Source: Planomonospora sp. ID67723 (GTDB lineage Bacteria; Actinomycetota; Actinomycetes; Streptosporangiales; Streptosporangiaceae). From it: DNA of 64,000 nucleotides. This document shows, one piece after another, positions 42,251-51,466 of the stretch (position 1 is its first letter; the number at the start of each line of letters is the position of its first letter). The position numbers and the translations under genes are program-made. Location of the stretch: contig NZ_JABTEZ010000001.1 in NCBI RefSeq assembly GCF_015711605.1, positions 958,001 through 1,022,000 on the forward strand, given 5' to 3'. Under the pieces are notes generated by a model. That model did no database searches. It saw only the letters and a program-made list of their open reading frames with translations, and was not told the origin of the DNA.

Positions 42251-42604
42251 GTGGAGCTAAAAGTCTCAACTCGATCTCATGGCGGGCACAACGTCATGGC
42301 CATTGTCGGAGAAATCGACCTATATACCGCGCCTCGCCTGCAAGCCGAGTTCACTCGGCTGCTCGACGAGAGCGCCACGACCTTCGTGGTCATCGACATG
42401 TCCGGAGTGGAGTTCTGCGACTCCACGGGGATGAACGTGCTGCTCTCCGCGCTCAAGCGGCTGCGCGAGCGCGGGGGCTCCCTGGAGGTGGCCGGGCCCA
42501 GGCCCGCCGTCCGCAAGATCCTCCAGGTCACCGGCCTCGACTCGGTGTTCACCGTGCACGAGGCGGTTCCGGAGGAGCTGCTCACGGTGGAACCCCAGGC
42601 GTGA
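42251..42604 (+). CDS. STAS-domain anti-sigma factor antagonist
   Basis: 117 aa. Starts VELKVSTRSHGGHNVMAIVG and has VVIDMSGVEFCDSTGMNVLL, with the phosphorylatable Ser in the DST motif of SpoIIAA/RsbV/BldG proteins. Dephosphorylated, it would bind an anti-sigma kinase, perhaps the RsbW-like protein 3 kb upstream, and free a sigma factor. It differs from BldG in sequence around the motif (FCDSTG against FLDSTG). Start GTG 42251, with GTG 42242 as alternative. Confidence 0.88.
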   Translation: MELKVSTRSHGGHNVMAIVGEIDLYTAPRLQAEFTRLLDESATTFVVIDMSGVEFCDSTGMNVLLSALKRLRERGGSLEVAGPRPAVRKILQVTGLDSVFTVHEAVPEELLTVEPQA

Positions 42605-42683
42605 GCCGTCCCCACCGCGCGGACCCGGGGGGCGGGCGCCGGACGGGTTGCCTTCGCCGGGGGAGAGCGCGGGGGCGAGGGCT

Positions 42684-43382
42684 GTGACCGGCACCGCAGT
42701 GATCATTCCGGCGAAGGACGAGGCCGACCGGATCGGCACCACCGTGACGGCGGCCCTGGCACTCTCCGGCGTGGACCTCGTCGTGGTCGTGGACGACGGC
42801 TCGGCCGACCGGACGGGCCACGTGGCCAGGGCCGCGGGAGCCCGTGTCGTACGGCACAGCCACAACCGGGGCAAGGCCGCCGCCATGGAGAGCGGCGCGG
42901 AGGTCGTGCGCCTGCTGGACGGCGAGGGTGAGAACCCGCGGCACCTGCTGTTCCTGGACGCCGACCTGGGGAGGACCGCGCACACGGCCGAGCCCCTGAT
43001 CGAGCCGGTCCGGGCGGGTGAGGCGGACATGACCATCGCGGTCTTCGCCACCCGCGTCAAGCTGGGCGGCCACGGGTTCGTGGTGAGGCTCGCCCGCGAG
43101 GGCATCGAGCGCGCCACGGGCTGGGCACCCGCCCAGCCTCTCAACGGCCAGCGCTGCCTGACCAGGGCCGCATTCGAGGCGGCGCGCCCGCTGGCGCGGG
43201 GCTTCGGCGTGGAGACGGGTCTCACGATCGACCTGATCCGCAAGGGGTTCCGGGTCCGCGAGGTCGAGGTGGAGATGGCGCACCGGGCCACCGGCACCGA
43301 CTGGAGAGCCCAGATCCACCGGGCCAGGCAGTTCCGCGACGTCGGCCGCGCCCTTCTGGCGCGCAAGGTCCTGCGTCCCTGA
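42684..43382 (+). CDS. Family 2 glycosyltransferase (polyprenyl-phosphate sugar type)
   Basis: 232 aa from GTG 42684, with GGGCGAGGG upstream. GT-A fold: VIIPAKDEADRIG, VVVVDDGSADRT and the metal-binding LLFLDADLGR, then NGQRCLTRAAFEAA and a C-terminal region with VEVEMAHRATGTDWR. No TM anchor. It resembles dolichol-phosphate-mannose synthase relatives, so it may load a sugar onto polyprenyl phosphate for the GT-C enzymes encoded next to it. First gene of a membrane glycosylation island. Confidence 0.83.
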   Translation: MTGTAVIIPAKDEADRIGTTVTAALALSGVDLVVVVDDGSADRTGHVARAAGARVVRHSHNRGKAAAMESGAEVVRLLDGEGENPRHLLFLDADLGRTAHTAEPLIEPVRAGEADMTIAVFATRVKLGGHGFVVRLAREGIERATGWAPAQPLNGQRCLTRAAFEAARPLARGFGVETGLTIDLIRKGFRVREVEVEMAHRATGTDWRAQIHRARQFRDVGRALLARKVLRP

Positions 43383-43471
43383 CGGAGTGCGGTGCGGCGG
43401 GCCGGACGGGGCGCCGCTGCGCTCCGCCGGCCGCCGGGGACCTGTGGACGACGAGTCGCGCGATCCGCCGG

Positions 43472-45106
43472 ATGTGCTGGAATTTGCGGGTGACCCTCGA
43501 AGCGGCGGTGGCCGGGAAGAACACGGTGCGTGACCCGCGTGACGGTCTCGGCGCCTTCGCGCGTGCGGCCATGGGCGTGTCGGTCGCGCTGACCGTCCTG
43601 ATCGGGCTGCTGGGGCCGTCCGCCATGGTGCCGGCGCTGGCCGGGCCGTCCTGGCAGCCGCCCTACTCACTGGACGCGGAGCCGGACGCCCACCTGGTGA
43701 TCGCCATGGCGGCCGTCGCGATCCTGCTGGGCGGGGCCGGGCTGGGAGCGGCATTGCGCTCCCGGTGGCGGCCGGACCCGCGGTGGTCGCTGGCGGCGGG
43801 GTCCGCCGCGGCCGCCGTCCTGGCCTTCCTGCCGCCGTCGGGCTCGGCCGATCACCTGAACTACGCCGCCTACGGCCGGCTGGCCGTCCTCGGGCACGAT
43901 CCGTACACCGTCGCACCCGCGGGGATCCCCGGTGATCCGGTCGTCGGAGCGGTCGAGGAGTGGGCCGGGGCGACGAGCGTCTACGGCCCGGTGGCCACCG
44001 CCGTGCAGGCGCTGGCGAGCCTGGCGGGGGGCGACTCGGTCAGGCTGACCGTCTTCGCGATGGCGCTGTTCAACGCCGCCGCGTTCATCGCGACCGCCCT
44101 GCTGATCCACCGGTTCACCGCCGGAGACCGGGCCCTGCAGTGCCGGGCCGCGCTGCTCTGGGCCGCGAATCCGCTGATGATCTACCATCTCTCCGCCGGG
44201 ATGCACGTCGACACCATGGCCGTCGCCTGCATGGTCGCCGCCCTGGCCGCCCTGGGAGCCGCGCGGCTCGGGCCCGGCCCGGACACGGCGTCGGCCGCGG
44301 GGGCGGAGAACCACCCGAGCGGGCCGAAGACGCGCCCTGGCGGGCCGTGGCGGTCGCTGGTCGCCTCCGGGCTCCTGCTGGGGGCCGGGATCGGAGTGAA
44401 GCTCAACGCCGGCCTCGTCGCCCTCGGGCCGGCCTGGGAGCTGCGGCGCTCGCCCGGACGGCTCGCCGTCGTCGCGGGCACCGCGACCGCCACGGTGGCG
44501 GCGGTCTACGGGATCGCCGGGCCGCACGTGCTGGACCAGGTGGGCGAGGCCAGCAGGAAGGTCTCCTTGGGCACCCCGTGGCAGCTGGTCAAACGCGGCC
44601 TGCAGGCGCTGCTCGGGGACGGCGCCTACACGGTCTGGATCCAGCTCGGTTCCATGGTCCTGCTCGCCACGCTGGCCTGGTTGCTGCTGCGGGCACTGCC
44701 CGCGGACGGGTCCCGGGGCCCGGTCCCGCCCGCCGGCCGGCCCGGGGCCTCGGCCCTGTCCGCCGGGCGGGCCCCGGCGGTGGCCGCGGTGGTCGTGGTG
44801 GCCTGGCTGTTCGCCGCGCCGTACGCCCTGCCCTGGTACGACGGGCTGGCCTTCGCGCTGCTGGCGCTGGCCTCCTGGCCCGCCCTGGAGCTGTTCATGG
44901 TCGCCAGGGTGACGATCCTCTCCCTGGGCTACCTCCCGGCGAGGGAGGCGCTCCGCCCCGAGGACCTGCTCTGGCTGAAGACCGCCGTCAGACAGGAGGC
45001 GGTGCCGTGGTCCCTGCTGGCTCTGACGGTCGCTCTGGCGTGGTGGGCGGCGAGAGCCGGAGCGCGCGCACGCAGGCGGCCAACGTCAGCGGCACCGCGA
45101 CCGTGA
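43472..45106 (+). CDS. Polyprenol-phosphate-mannose-dependent alpha-mannosyltransferase (MptA/MptB-like GT-C)
   Basis: 544 aa with about 12 hydrophobic segments. An early outer loop has SADHLNYAAYGRLAVLGHDP, with the acidic residue expected in GT-C enzymes, and later RAALLWAANPLMIYHL, GMHVDTMAVACM and KLNAGLVALGPAW match the MptA/MptB pattern. It would add mannose from polyprenyl-P-mannose outside the membrane to a lipomannan-like glycan. Its last 119 bp overlap the convergent phosphatase-like gene. Start ATG 43472 or GTG 43490. Confidence 0.83.
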   Translation: MCWNLRVTLEAAVAGKNTVRDPRDGLGAFARAAMGVSVALTVLIGLLGPSAMVPALAGPSWQPPYSLDAEPDAHLVIAMAAVAILLGGAGLGAALRSRWRPDPRWSLAAGSAAAAVLAFLPPSGSADHLNYAAYGRLAVLGHDPYTVAPAGIPGDPVVGAVEEWAGATSVYGPVATAVQALASLAGGDSVRLTVFAMALFNAAAFIATALLIHRFTAGDRALQCRAALLWAANPLMIYHLSAGMHVDTMAVACMVAALAALGAARLGPGPDTASAAGAENHPSGPKTRPGGPWRSLVASGLLLGAGIGVKLNAGLVALGPAWELRRSPGRLAVVAGTATATVAAVYGIAGPHVLDQVGEASRKVSLGTPWQLVKRGLQALLGDGAYTVWIQLGSMVLLATLAWLLLRALPADGSRGPVPPAGRPGASALSAGRAPAVAAVVVVAWLFAAPYALPWYDGLAFALLALASWPALELFMVARVTILSLGYLPAREALRPEDLLWLKTAVRQEAVPWSLLALTVALAWWAARAGARARRRPTSAAPRP

Positions 45107-47162
45107 GCGCCATCGCCGGGATCGCGATGCCCGAGTCGTTCATCAAGAATCCGATGAGCGCGCAGGTCAGCGCGCCGATCAGACCGGCGCGCAGGGCGGG
45201 GGCCAGTGCGTAGGCCCGGCCCAGCGCGGCGGCGCCCCAGCGGGAGGGCCGGTTCAGCACCAGGAACAGGAAGGCCAGCGCGACCAGGGAGAGCAGGGTC
45301 AGCGACCAGTTCCCGACCGTGACCCCGACCATCGCGCTGAACTTGCGGGCCACCACCGTCCCGGCCTCGCCGTCGAGCACCTGCTGGACGAACGCGCCCA
45401 GGTGCGTGCGCCGCTCGGCGGGCCGCAGCCAGTCGACCACCGCGATCGCGCCGATGAGCACGGCTCCGGCCAGCCCCACCAGGCCGAGCCTGGCCACCGA
45501 GACCCGCCGGCCGGACAGCAGGATCACGAAGACGGACAGTCCGACGAGGAACGCCGGGACCCCGCCGAAGTCCGCTCCCCACGCCGGCCAGCCGTCGGCG
45601 AACACCGCGAGCCCTCCGTAGAGCGCGCAGACCGCCAGGGCGGGCCCGCGCCTGCCGCGTGACAGCAGCCACTGGGCGACCCCGGCCAGGGCCAGGATCG
45701 TCCCGGCGGAGTAGACGGCGAAGGCGATGTTGCCGAAGCCGTAGAAGCGCCCGCCGGTCACGGGCTCGTAGCCGGTGACGGCGTTGACCTGGAGCGTGGA
45801 GCCGGTCATCACGTCGGCCAGCAGGGCCAGCGAGGTGGCGCCTGCGACCACGGTCAGCGGGCCGAGCACATGCGCCCGCCACGGTCCGGCGAAAGCGAGG
45901 CCGGCGACCGCGCAGGCGATGCCGAGGATGGTCAGGACCACCCCGGCCATCGGGACCGGGAACGTCCACCAGGGCACGAGCTGGGCGAGGAAGGTGGCGA
46001 CCGCGATCGCCCCGCTGACCGTGGCGACCACCTGGACGGCCGTCAGCGCCCGCGAGCCGCCCCAGCCCCGGCGGATCGCGGCGGCGGCCAGCAGGTAGAA
46101 GAGGACCTGCACGGCCACGAAGGCGGTGAAGAACGGCCCGCGCACCTGGTGCAGCACCCGGCTGGCCAGGTTCTCGCGGGTCAGGTCCGCTACGACGGCG
46201 GAGGTCTGGTCGTCGCTCGGGCCCTCGCTGGTCCAGGCGCGGCCGACGACGGTGTTCGGCGCGTCCAGGCCGAGCAGGGCGAGCGCGGTGGCGGTCAGGT
46301 CGGTGACGGTCACCAGGCCGCCCTGGCGGGTGGAGGCGGCGGTGAGGTAGCCGTGCGGGTACGGCGTGCCGTCGGGGGACGGGCCGGAGGCGATCGCCAC
46401 GTGCAGGTGGGCCACGGGCGCGGTGTCGGAGATCCCGCCGACCAGGAGCGCCGTGCCCGGCGGGAGCCGGTCGAGGACCGCGCCCACCCGCCGGTCGATC
46501 GCGGCCACGGCGTCCTGCCGGCCCTGGCCGGTCAGGGAGGCGTGCTTGCCGTCCGCGTCGGTTCCGGCCGCGATCCACGCCCGCGCGAGGTCGTCGGCCT
46601 CGAGCACGATCAGCCGGTACGGTGCCAGGTCGCCGAGCTGCTCCACGGTTTCCGCGTATTTCCCGACTTTTCCTGATCTGTCGGCGGCGCCGAGTGCGGC
46701 TCCCGGCCCCACGGCGGCGACCTGCCCCCCGGCTTCCACGACGAGCTGCCCGAGCTGCCCGAGCACGGGCTCATAAGAGATCTCGTCCCGGTTGTAGCCC
46801 TGCAGCCCGGCCCAGCCCGGCACGCTCGCCCCGGCGCCGGAGGTCTGCGGGGCCGGGGGGAGGGCGCAGGCCATGCCCGGGGTCCCCGCACGCTGCCCGG
46901 CGGAGACGGTCAGCCAGCCCTCCATCGGGCAGGTCAGTCCCCGGCCCTTCGGCGGGGCCGCCCGGGTGGACAGCGACGCCGACCCCCCGGCCTCCACCAG
47001 CCTCCACAGGTTCGGCGTCCGCGCCTCGTCCAGGTCGCTCCAGAGCAGCCCCGGCACCCCGACCACCACGACCCTGGCGGCCCCGCGATCCCCGGCGGGC
47101 ACTGGGGCGGACGGGCCGGTGGCGGCGGCCGCCGTACCCGGCCAGGACAGGGCCAGGAGCAC
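44988..47162 (-). CDS. Polytopic membrane protein with alkaline-phosphatase-like N-terminal domain
   Basis: About 724 aa from GTG 47162. After a hydrophobic start (LLALSWPGTAAAA) comes an ALP-like region (VVVVGVPGLLWSDLDEARTP, YRLIVLEADDLARAW, ALLVGGISDTAPVAHLHVAI), then about 11 TM helices from residue 340 on with GRFYGFGNIAFAVYSAGT in a loop. It may transfer or remove phospho-groups on a membrane glycan. The start is unclear: TTG 47234 lies within the 47-kb palindrome and would add 24 residues, and no good Shine-Dalgarno fits. It sits between two mannosyltransferase genes on the opposite strand. Confidence 0.72.
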   Translation of the reverse strand: MLLALSWPGTAAAATGPSAPVPAGDRGAARVVVVGVPGLLWSDLDEARTPNLWRLVEAGGSASLSTRAAPPKGRGLTCPMEGWLTVSAGQRAGTPGMACALPPAPQTSGAGASVPGWAGLQGYNRDEISYEPVLGQLGQLVVEAGGQVAAVGPGAALGAADRSGKVGKYAETVEQLGDLAPYRLIVLEADDLARAWIAAGTDADGKHASLTGQGRQDAVAAIDRRVGAVLDRLPPGTALLVGGISDTAPVAHLHVAIASGPSPDGTPYPHGYLTAASTRQGGLVTVTDLTATALALLGLDAPNTVVGRAWTSEGPSDDQTSAVVADLTRENLASRVLHQVRGPFFTAFVAVQVLFYLLAAAAIRRGWGGSRALTAVQVVATVSGAIAVATFLAQLVPWWTFPVPMAGVVLTILGIACAVAGLAFAGPWRAHVLGPLTVVAGATSLALLADVMTGSTLQVNAVTGYEPVTGGRFYGFGNIAFAVYSAGTILALAGVAQWLLSRGRRGPALAVCALYGGLAVFADGWPAWGADFGGVPAFLVGLSVFVILLSGRRVSVARLGLVGLAGAVLIGAIAVVDWLRPAERRTHLGAFVQQVLDGEAGTVVARKFSAMVGVTVGNWSLTLLSLVALAFLFLVLNRPSRWGAAALGRAYALAPALRAGLIGALTCALIGFLMNDSGIAIPAMALTVAVPLTLAACVRALRLSPPTTPERPSEPAGTTAPPPV

Positions 47163-47498
47163 GGCGGCAGGCAGCAGGAGGACGGCTCCTTCGCGGAGGG
47201 GATTGCTGAGCGCAATGAATATTGCGCTCAGCAATCCCCTCCAGGAAGGCACTCCTTCCTGGGAGGAAGGAGACCGGGGCGCGGATCCCGGCGGGGTCGC
47301 CAGAGACGGCGGACGGGCCGCGACCGCGGAGAGCCCGCCGGCCCGCCGGGCCGCCGCGGCGCCGGGCGACGAAGGGGACGGCCAGGCCGGAGCCGTACCG
47401 GACGACCGGTGACGCCCGCATGCTGAGCCCATCCGTTCCCCGCATTCATTCTCGTCGCCGACCTCGTTTTCCGAGAGCTCACGGTAGCCTGCCTCGTC
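47163..47498. other. Divergent intergenic region with nested palindromes
   Basis: 336 bp between the phosphatase-like gene and the GT87 gene. It holds the long palindrome at 47188-47249 and a second hairpin at 47241-47262, then GC-rich sequence with no supportable frame. A TAGCCT at 47485-47490 may be the GT87 -10 element. Confidence 0.6.
47188..47262. repeat. Long perfect palindrome with an adjacent hairpin (REP/MITE-like)
   Basis: Arms 47195-47216 and 47221-47242 are perfect 22-mers around loop GAAT; five further pairs (47188-47192 with 47245-47249) extend the stem after a 2-bp mismatch. The next hairpin, CCAGGAAGG-CACT-CCTTCCTGG at 47241-47262, shares the last bases. The AT-richer core (ATTGCTGAGCGCAAT) differs from its surroundings, suggesting an inserted element. 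Confidence 0.7.
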
Positions 47499-48896
47499 GT
47501 GACGAGTGGCGAGGTGACCATGGAGGGACGGCCGGCGGGCAGGCGGCCGGCGTGGGCGTGGCCGCTGGCGTCGCTGATCGTCGTGGCCGCCGCGGCGCCC
47601 CTGGTGCTCCACTGGCTGGGCAACGTCGACGACCAGCGTCTGGTCGATCTGGACGTTTACCGCACCGGCGGCGAGATGGTCCTCTCGGGGCGGCCGGTCT
47701 ACGACTTCATCACGCCCGCGCCGCAGCTGCTGCCCTTCACCTACCCGCCGATCGCGGCCCTGCTGGCCATGCCGCTGGCGGTGATGTCGTGGCCGGCGGC
47801 GCAGTGGGTGTGGACGGCGGGGATCTTCGTCACGCTGGCGATCACCGTCGGGTACGGCTTCCGCGCGCTGTTGGCCCGCGCCGACCGGCCCGCCGCGGCC
47901 CCGGACGGCGCGGCCCCGGACGGCGCGGAGGCCGCCACGGGCGGCCCGGGGGCTCCGGGGAGCGGCACGGGCGCTGCGGGACGGCTCCGGAGGGTGTCGC
48001 GGCAGGTGCGGATGCCGGTGGCGTTCGCGTTCCTGACGGTCATGTGCACCTACCTGATGCCGATCAGGGACCAGGTCCGCTTCGGGCAGGTGGACATCCT
48101 CCTGGTCGCGCTCTGCCTGGCCGACTGCGCCGCCCGGCGGCCGGTGTGGCCGCGCGGCATGCTGATCGGGCTGGCCACGGCGGTCAAGCTCACCCCGGGC
48201 GTCTTCCTGATCTACCTCCTCGTCACAGGATTCGGCCCCGGGGCACGCGAGGAGCAGCGCAGGACCTTCTTCATGGCCGTCTTCACGGCCACGCTGCTGA
48301 CCCTGCTGCCGTTCCTGGTGATTCCGGCCGACGCCGCAGACTTCTGGTTCCGCGCGCTGCTCGATCCCGAACGGCTCGGCGCCAACGCCGCGACCACCAA
48401 CCAGTCGATGCGCGGCATGCTCATCCGCCTGTACATGCCCGACGCGCTGACCGGCCTGGTCTGGGTCGCCCTGGTGGCGGTGGTCGGCTGGTACGGCTTC
48501 CGCCACGCCCGCAGGGCCCTGCTCGGCGGCGACGGGACGACCGCCGTCGCCCTGGTCGGGCTGATGGCGGTGCTGCTCTCCCCGGTGGCGTGGATCCACC
48601 ACCTGGCCTGGGCGGTCGTGGTGCTCGGCGCGATCGCGGGCGACGGGCGGGACCCGGTGCGGGTCCGGGTTGCGGCCGGGGTGTGGCTCTACTACGTGCT
48701 GCCGATCCCCTGGTGGGGCGTGGCGATCAAGGCGGCGGAGGTCCCGGTCGTCAGCCCGGTGCTGGGCAAGGTCGTGCAGAACGCGTTCGGCCTCGGCGCG
48801 CTGGGTCTGGTGTGGCTGCTCGGCGTCTGGCTGCCGAGACGGCGCGAGGCGTTCCGGGAACCCGGCGCCGGGCTCCCCCGGGCCGAGGTCTCCTGA
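47499..48896 (+). CDS. GT87-family membrane alpha-mannosyltransferase (PimE-like)
   Basis: 465 aa, about 10 TM helices. GT87 (DUF2029) features: DVYRTGGEMVLSGRPVYDF in the first outer loop with the catalytic Asp, FTYPPIAALLAMPL, VRFGQVDILLVALCL and AVKLTPGVFLIYLL. The family transfers mannose from polyprenyl-P-mannose, as PimE in phosphatidylinositol mannosides. An Ala/Gly/Pro loop (about 130-165) interrupts the helices. GTG 47499 lies eight bases after TAGCCT, so translation may be leaderless; GTG 47514 and ATG 47520 are alternatives. Confidence 0.83.
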   Translation: MTSGEVTMEGRPAGRRPAWAWPLASLIVVAAAAPLVLHWLGNVDDQRLVDLDVYRTGGEMVLSGRPVYDFITPAPQLLPFTYPPIAALLAMPLAVMSWPAAQWVWTAGIFVTLAITVGYGFRALLARADRPAAAPDGAAPDGAEAATGGPGAPGSGTGAAGRLRRVSRQVRMPVAFAFLTVMCTYLMPIRDQVRFGQVDILLVALCLADCAARRPVWPRGMLIGLATAVKLTPGVFLIYLLVTGFGPGAREEQRRTFFMAVFTATLLTLLPFLVIPADAADFWFRALLDPERLGANAATTNQSMRGMLIRLYMPDALTGLVWVALVAVVGWYGFRHARRALLGGDGTTAVALVGLMAVLLSPVAWIHHLAWAVVVLGAIAGDGRDPVRVRVAAGVWLYYVLPIPWWGVAIKAAEVPVVSPVLGKVVQNAFGLGALGLVWLLGVWLPRRREAFREPGAGLPRAEVS

Positions 48897-48909
48897 ACCC
48901 GCCTCGGCG

Positions 48910-48974
48910 GACCCGTCCCCGCCTCCGGGAGATCCCCCGGAGCCGGGGACGGGTCCGGGGGATCTCCCGGAGGC
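48910..48974 (+). terminator. Interlocking perfect hairpins after the GT87 gene
   Basis: Two stems compete: A, 13 bp (48910-48922 with 48945-48957), and B, 20 bp (48923-48942 with 48955-48974). The second arm of A overlaps that of B by three bases, so they exclude each other or form a pseudoknot. It starts 13 bp after the stop codon and most likely ends the GT87 transcript; no T-tract follows. Confidence 0.65.
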
Positions 48975-49054
48975 GTCCGCGGGGCCGGAATTCACAGGCG
49001 GTCAGTATGCAGTTCTCCGCACACTTCCGGACACCCACCGGATAACCTGGGAGT

Positions 49055-49975
49055 ATGCCGAAACTCGCCTATCTGGGACCGGAGGGCACCTTCGCGGAGG
49101 AGGCCCTGCGGATCCTGGCTCCGGAAGCCGAGCGCCTGCCGAGCGCCAACGTCAGCGCGGCGCTCGACGCCGCCCGGCGAGGTGAGGCCGACGGTGCCGT
49201 CGTCCCGCTGGAGAACTCGCTCGAAGGCGCCATCGCCACGACCCTGGACGAGCTCGCCTGGGGCGACCCGCTGCTGATCGGCGCCGAGGTGCTGCTGCCG
49301 GTCGAGTTCTCGCTGCTGGCCCGTCCGGGCACCGAGATCGGCCAGATCAAGCGGGTCTTCTCCCACCCGGCGGCCCTCACCCAGTGCCGCGGCTTCATCG
49401 CCCGCGAGCTGCCGGACGCGGTGACCATCGCCGCCCCGTCGACCGCCGGCGCGGCCCAGGAGGTGTCCCTGCCCGCCTCGCCGTACGACGCGGCCATCGG
49501 CGCGCGCATCGCCGGGGAGCACTACGGCCTCGTCGAGCTGGCCGCCCGCATCGGCGACCGCTCCGACACGGTGACCCGCTTCGTCCAGGTGTCCCGCCCC
49601 GGCCCGCTGCCCGAGCCCACCGGCGCCGACCGGACCTCCCTGGTGGTCTTCCTGTCCGACGACCACCCGGGCGCGCTGCTGGAGATGCTGACCGAGTTCT
49701 CGGTGCGCGGGGTCAACCTGACCCGCATCGAGTCGAGACCCACCGGTGACGGCATCGGCCGCTACTTCTTCCACTTCGACTTCGAGGGCCACGTCGCCGA
49801 GGCCCGGGTCGGCGAGGCGATCTCCGGTCTCCACCGGGTCTGCTCCGATGTGCGCTTCCTCGGCAGCTACCCGCGCGCGGACGGCGTCTCCCCGCGGCCC
49901 AAGCGGGGCACGGCCGACGCCGACTTCGCCGAGGCCGGCGACTGGCTGTCCAGGATCAGGACCGGTCGGGTCTGA
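49055..49975 (+). CDS. pheA: Prephenate dehydratase
   Basis: 306 aa. The catalytic domain begins KLAYLGPEGTFAEEALR and has VVPLENSLEGAI and the Thr-Arg-Phe of SDTVTRFVQVSR, which takes part in catalysis. A C-terminal ACT domain (TSLVVFLSDDHPGALLEMLT, NLTRIESRPTGDGIGRY) gives phenylalanine feedback control. It converts prephenate to phenylpyruvate. TAACCT lies six bases before ATG 49055, so the mRNA is probably leaderless. Position beside serS is conserved in actinobacteria. Confidence 0.94.
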   Translation: MPKLAYLGPEGTFAEEALRILAPEAERLPSANVSAALDAARRGEADGAVVPLENSLEGAIATTLDELAWGDPLLIGAEVLLPVEFSLLARPGTEIGQIKRVFSHPAALTQCRGFIARELPDAVTIAAPSTAGAAQEVSLPASPYDAAIGARIAGEHYGLVELAARIGDRSDTVTRFVQVSRPGPLPEPTGADRTSLVVFLSDDHPGALLEMLTEFSVRGVNLTRIESRPTGDGIGRYFFHFDFEGHVAEARVGEAISGLHRVCSDVRFLGSYPRADGVSPRPKRGTADADFAEAGDWLSRIRTGRV

Positions 49976-50060
49976 CCGCCGCCGGCGGGAACCCGTGGGC
50001 CCTCGGCCTGCGGACGCTCCGGTAGGCGGTATATCCGCGCGGGCGCGAGCCGTACGTCGG

Positions 50061-50066
50061 TAGCCT
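50061..50066 (+). promoter_or_regulatory. Probable -10 element of a leaderless serS transcript
   Basis: TAGCCT ends six bases before GTG 50073, the expected distance from -10 to transcription start, and no Shine-Dalgarno is seen. A convincing -35 is not visible. Confidence 0.45.
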
Positions 50067-50072
50067 ATGTCT

Positions 50073-51335
50073 GTGATTGACCTGCGTACCCTTCGTGAGG
50101 ATCCCGACCGGCTACGGGCGTCGCAGCGTGCCCGTGGTGCAGACGACTCCGTCGTCGAGACGCTGCTCGACCTGGACGAGCGCCGCCGCTCCGCGCTGAG
50201 CTCGTTCGAGTCCCTGCGCGCCGAGCAGAAAACCATGGGCAAGTCGGTGTCGAAGGCGTCCGGAGAGGAGAAAACGGCGCTGCTCAACCGCGCCAAGGAC
50301 CTCGCCGCCCAGGTCAAGGCGATGGAGGCCGAAGCCGAGAAGCTGGCGGCCGAGCTCGACGCGGTCCTGCAGACGGTGCCCAACATCGTCGAGGAGAGCG
50401 CCCCGCACGGCGGCGAGGACGACTACGTCGTGCTGGAGGAGGTCGGCGAGAAGCGGGTCTTCGACTTCGAGCCCAAGGACCACCTGGAGCTGGGCGAGCT
50501 GCTCGGCGCCATCGACATGGAGCGCGGGGCCAAAGTCTCGGGTTCGCGGTTCTTCTTCCTCAAGGGCGTCGGCGCCAGGCTCCAGCTCGGCCTGCTCAAC
50601 ATGGCCATGCAGCAGGCGATCGGGGCCGGGTTCACACCGATGATCACCCCTGTCCTGGTGAAGCCCGAGGCGATGCAGGGCACCGGCTTCCACGTGGCCC
50701 ACGACAAGGAGATCTACCGTCTGCCCGAGGACGACCTCTACCTGGTCGGCACCTCGGAGGTGCCGCTCGCGGCCTACCACGCCGACGAGATCCTCGACGC
50801 CGCCGCGCTGCCGCTGCGCTACGCGGGCTGGTCGTCCTGCTTCCGCCGCGAGGCGGGCTCGTACGGCAAGGACACCCGGGGCATCATCCGCGTCCACCAG
50901 TTCGACAAGGTCGAGATGTTCTCCTACTGCCGTCCCGAGGACGCGCACGAGGAGCACCTGCGGCTGCTCGCCTGGGAGAAGGAGATGCTCGCCAAGATCG
51001 AGGTTCCCTACCGCGTCATCGACACGGCCGCGGGCGACCTGGGCACCTCGGCCGCGCGCAAGTTCGACTGCGAGGCGTGGATCCCCACCCAGGGCCGCTA
51101 CCGCGAGCTCACCTCGACCTCCAACTGCACCGACTTCCAGGCCCGCCGCCTGGCCGTGCGCTTCCGCGACTCCGGCGGCAAGCCCCGGCACGCCGCCACG
51201 CTGAACGGCACCCTGGCCACGACCCGCTGGATCGTCGCCATCCTGGAGAACCACCAGCAGGCCGACGGCTCGGTCGTCGTCCCCGAGGCCCTGCGCCCCT
51301 ACGTCGGCCTGGAGGTCCTGGAGCCGGCCAAGTAG
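50073..51335 (+). CDS. serS: Seryl-tRNA synthetase
   Basis: 420 aa from GTG 50073 ([20 protein letters not shown]), the usual SerRS N-terminus; ATG 50067 would add two residues. The coiled-coil tRNA-binding arm spans about 28-105, followed by class II motifs 1-3: [41 protein letters not shown] split across motif 2 (FRRE and RVHQF), and [17 protein letters not shown]. It charges tRNA-Ser and tRNA-Sec with serine. Confidence 0.95.
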   Translation: MIDLRTLREDPDRLRASQRARGADDSVVETLLDLDERRRSALSSFESLRAEQKTMGKSVSKASGEEKTALLNRAKDLAAQVKAMEAEAEKLAAELDAVLQTVPNIVEESAPHGGEDDYVVLEEVGEKRVFDFEPKDHLELGELLGAIDMERGAKVSGSRFFFLKGVGARLQLGLLNMAMQQAIGAGFTPMITPVLVKPEAMQGTGFHVAHDKEIYRLPEDDLYLVGTSEVPLAAYHADEILDAAALPLRYAGWSSCFRREAGSYGKDTRGIIRVHQFDKVEMFSYCRPEDAHEEHLRLLAWEKEMLAKIEVPYRVIDTAAGDLGTSAARKFDCEAWIPTQGRYRELTSTSNCTDFQARRLAVRFRDSGGKPRHAATLNGTLATTRWIVAILENHQQADGSVVVPEALRPYVGLEVLEPAK

Positions 51336-51466
51336 GGCCCAGGGGTCCCACGCGTCCCAGACGGGGGTCCGGCCGCTCAGGCCGGGCCCTCGCTGCTCTC
51401 CCCGTCCATGACCGCCCGGCGGTCCGTCTCGACGCGTTCGAGCGGTTCCGCAGGTGCGGGCCGCGG

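Noticed and set aside
47243-48995. Extension of the ALP-like frame through the GT87 gene
   Set aside because: Antisense to GT87, whose family motifs are clear.
48910-49054. Phenylalanine attenuator upstream of pheA
   Set aside because: The likely pheA promoter (TAACCT at 49043-49048) lies after the hairpins, and no Phe-rich leader peptide is seen.
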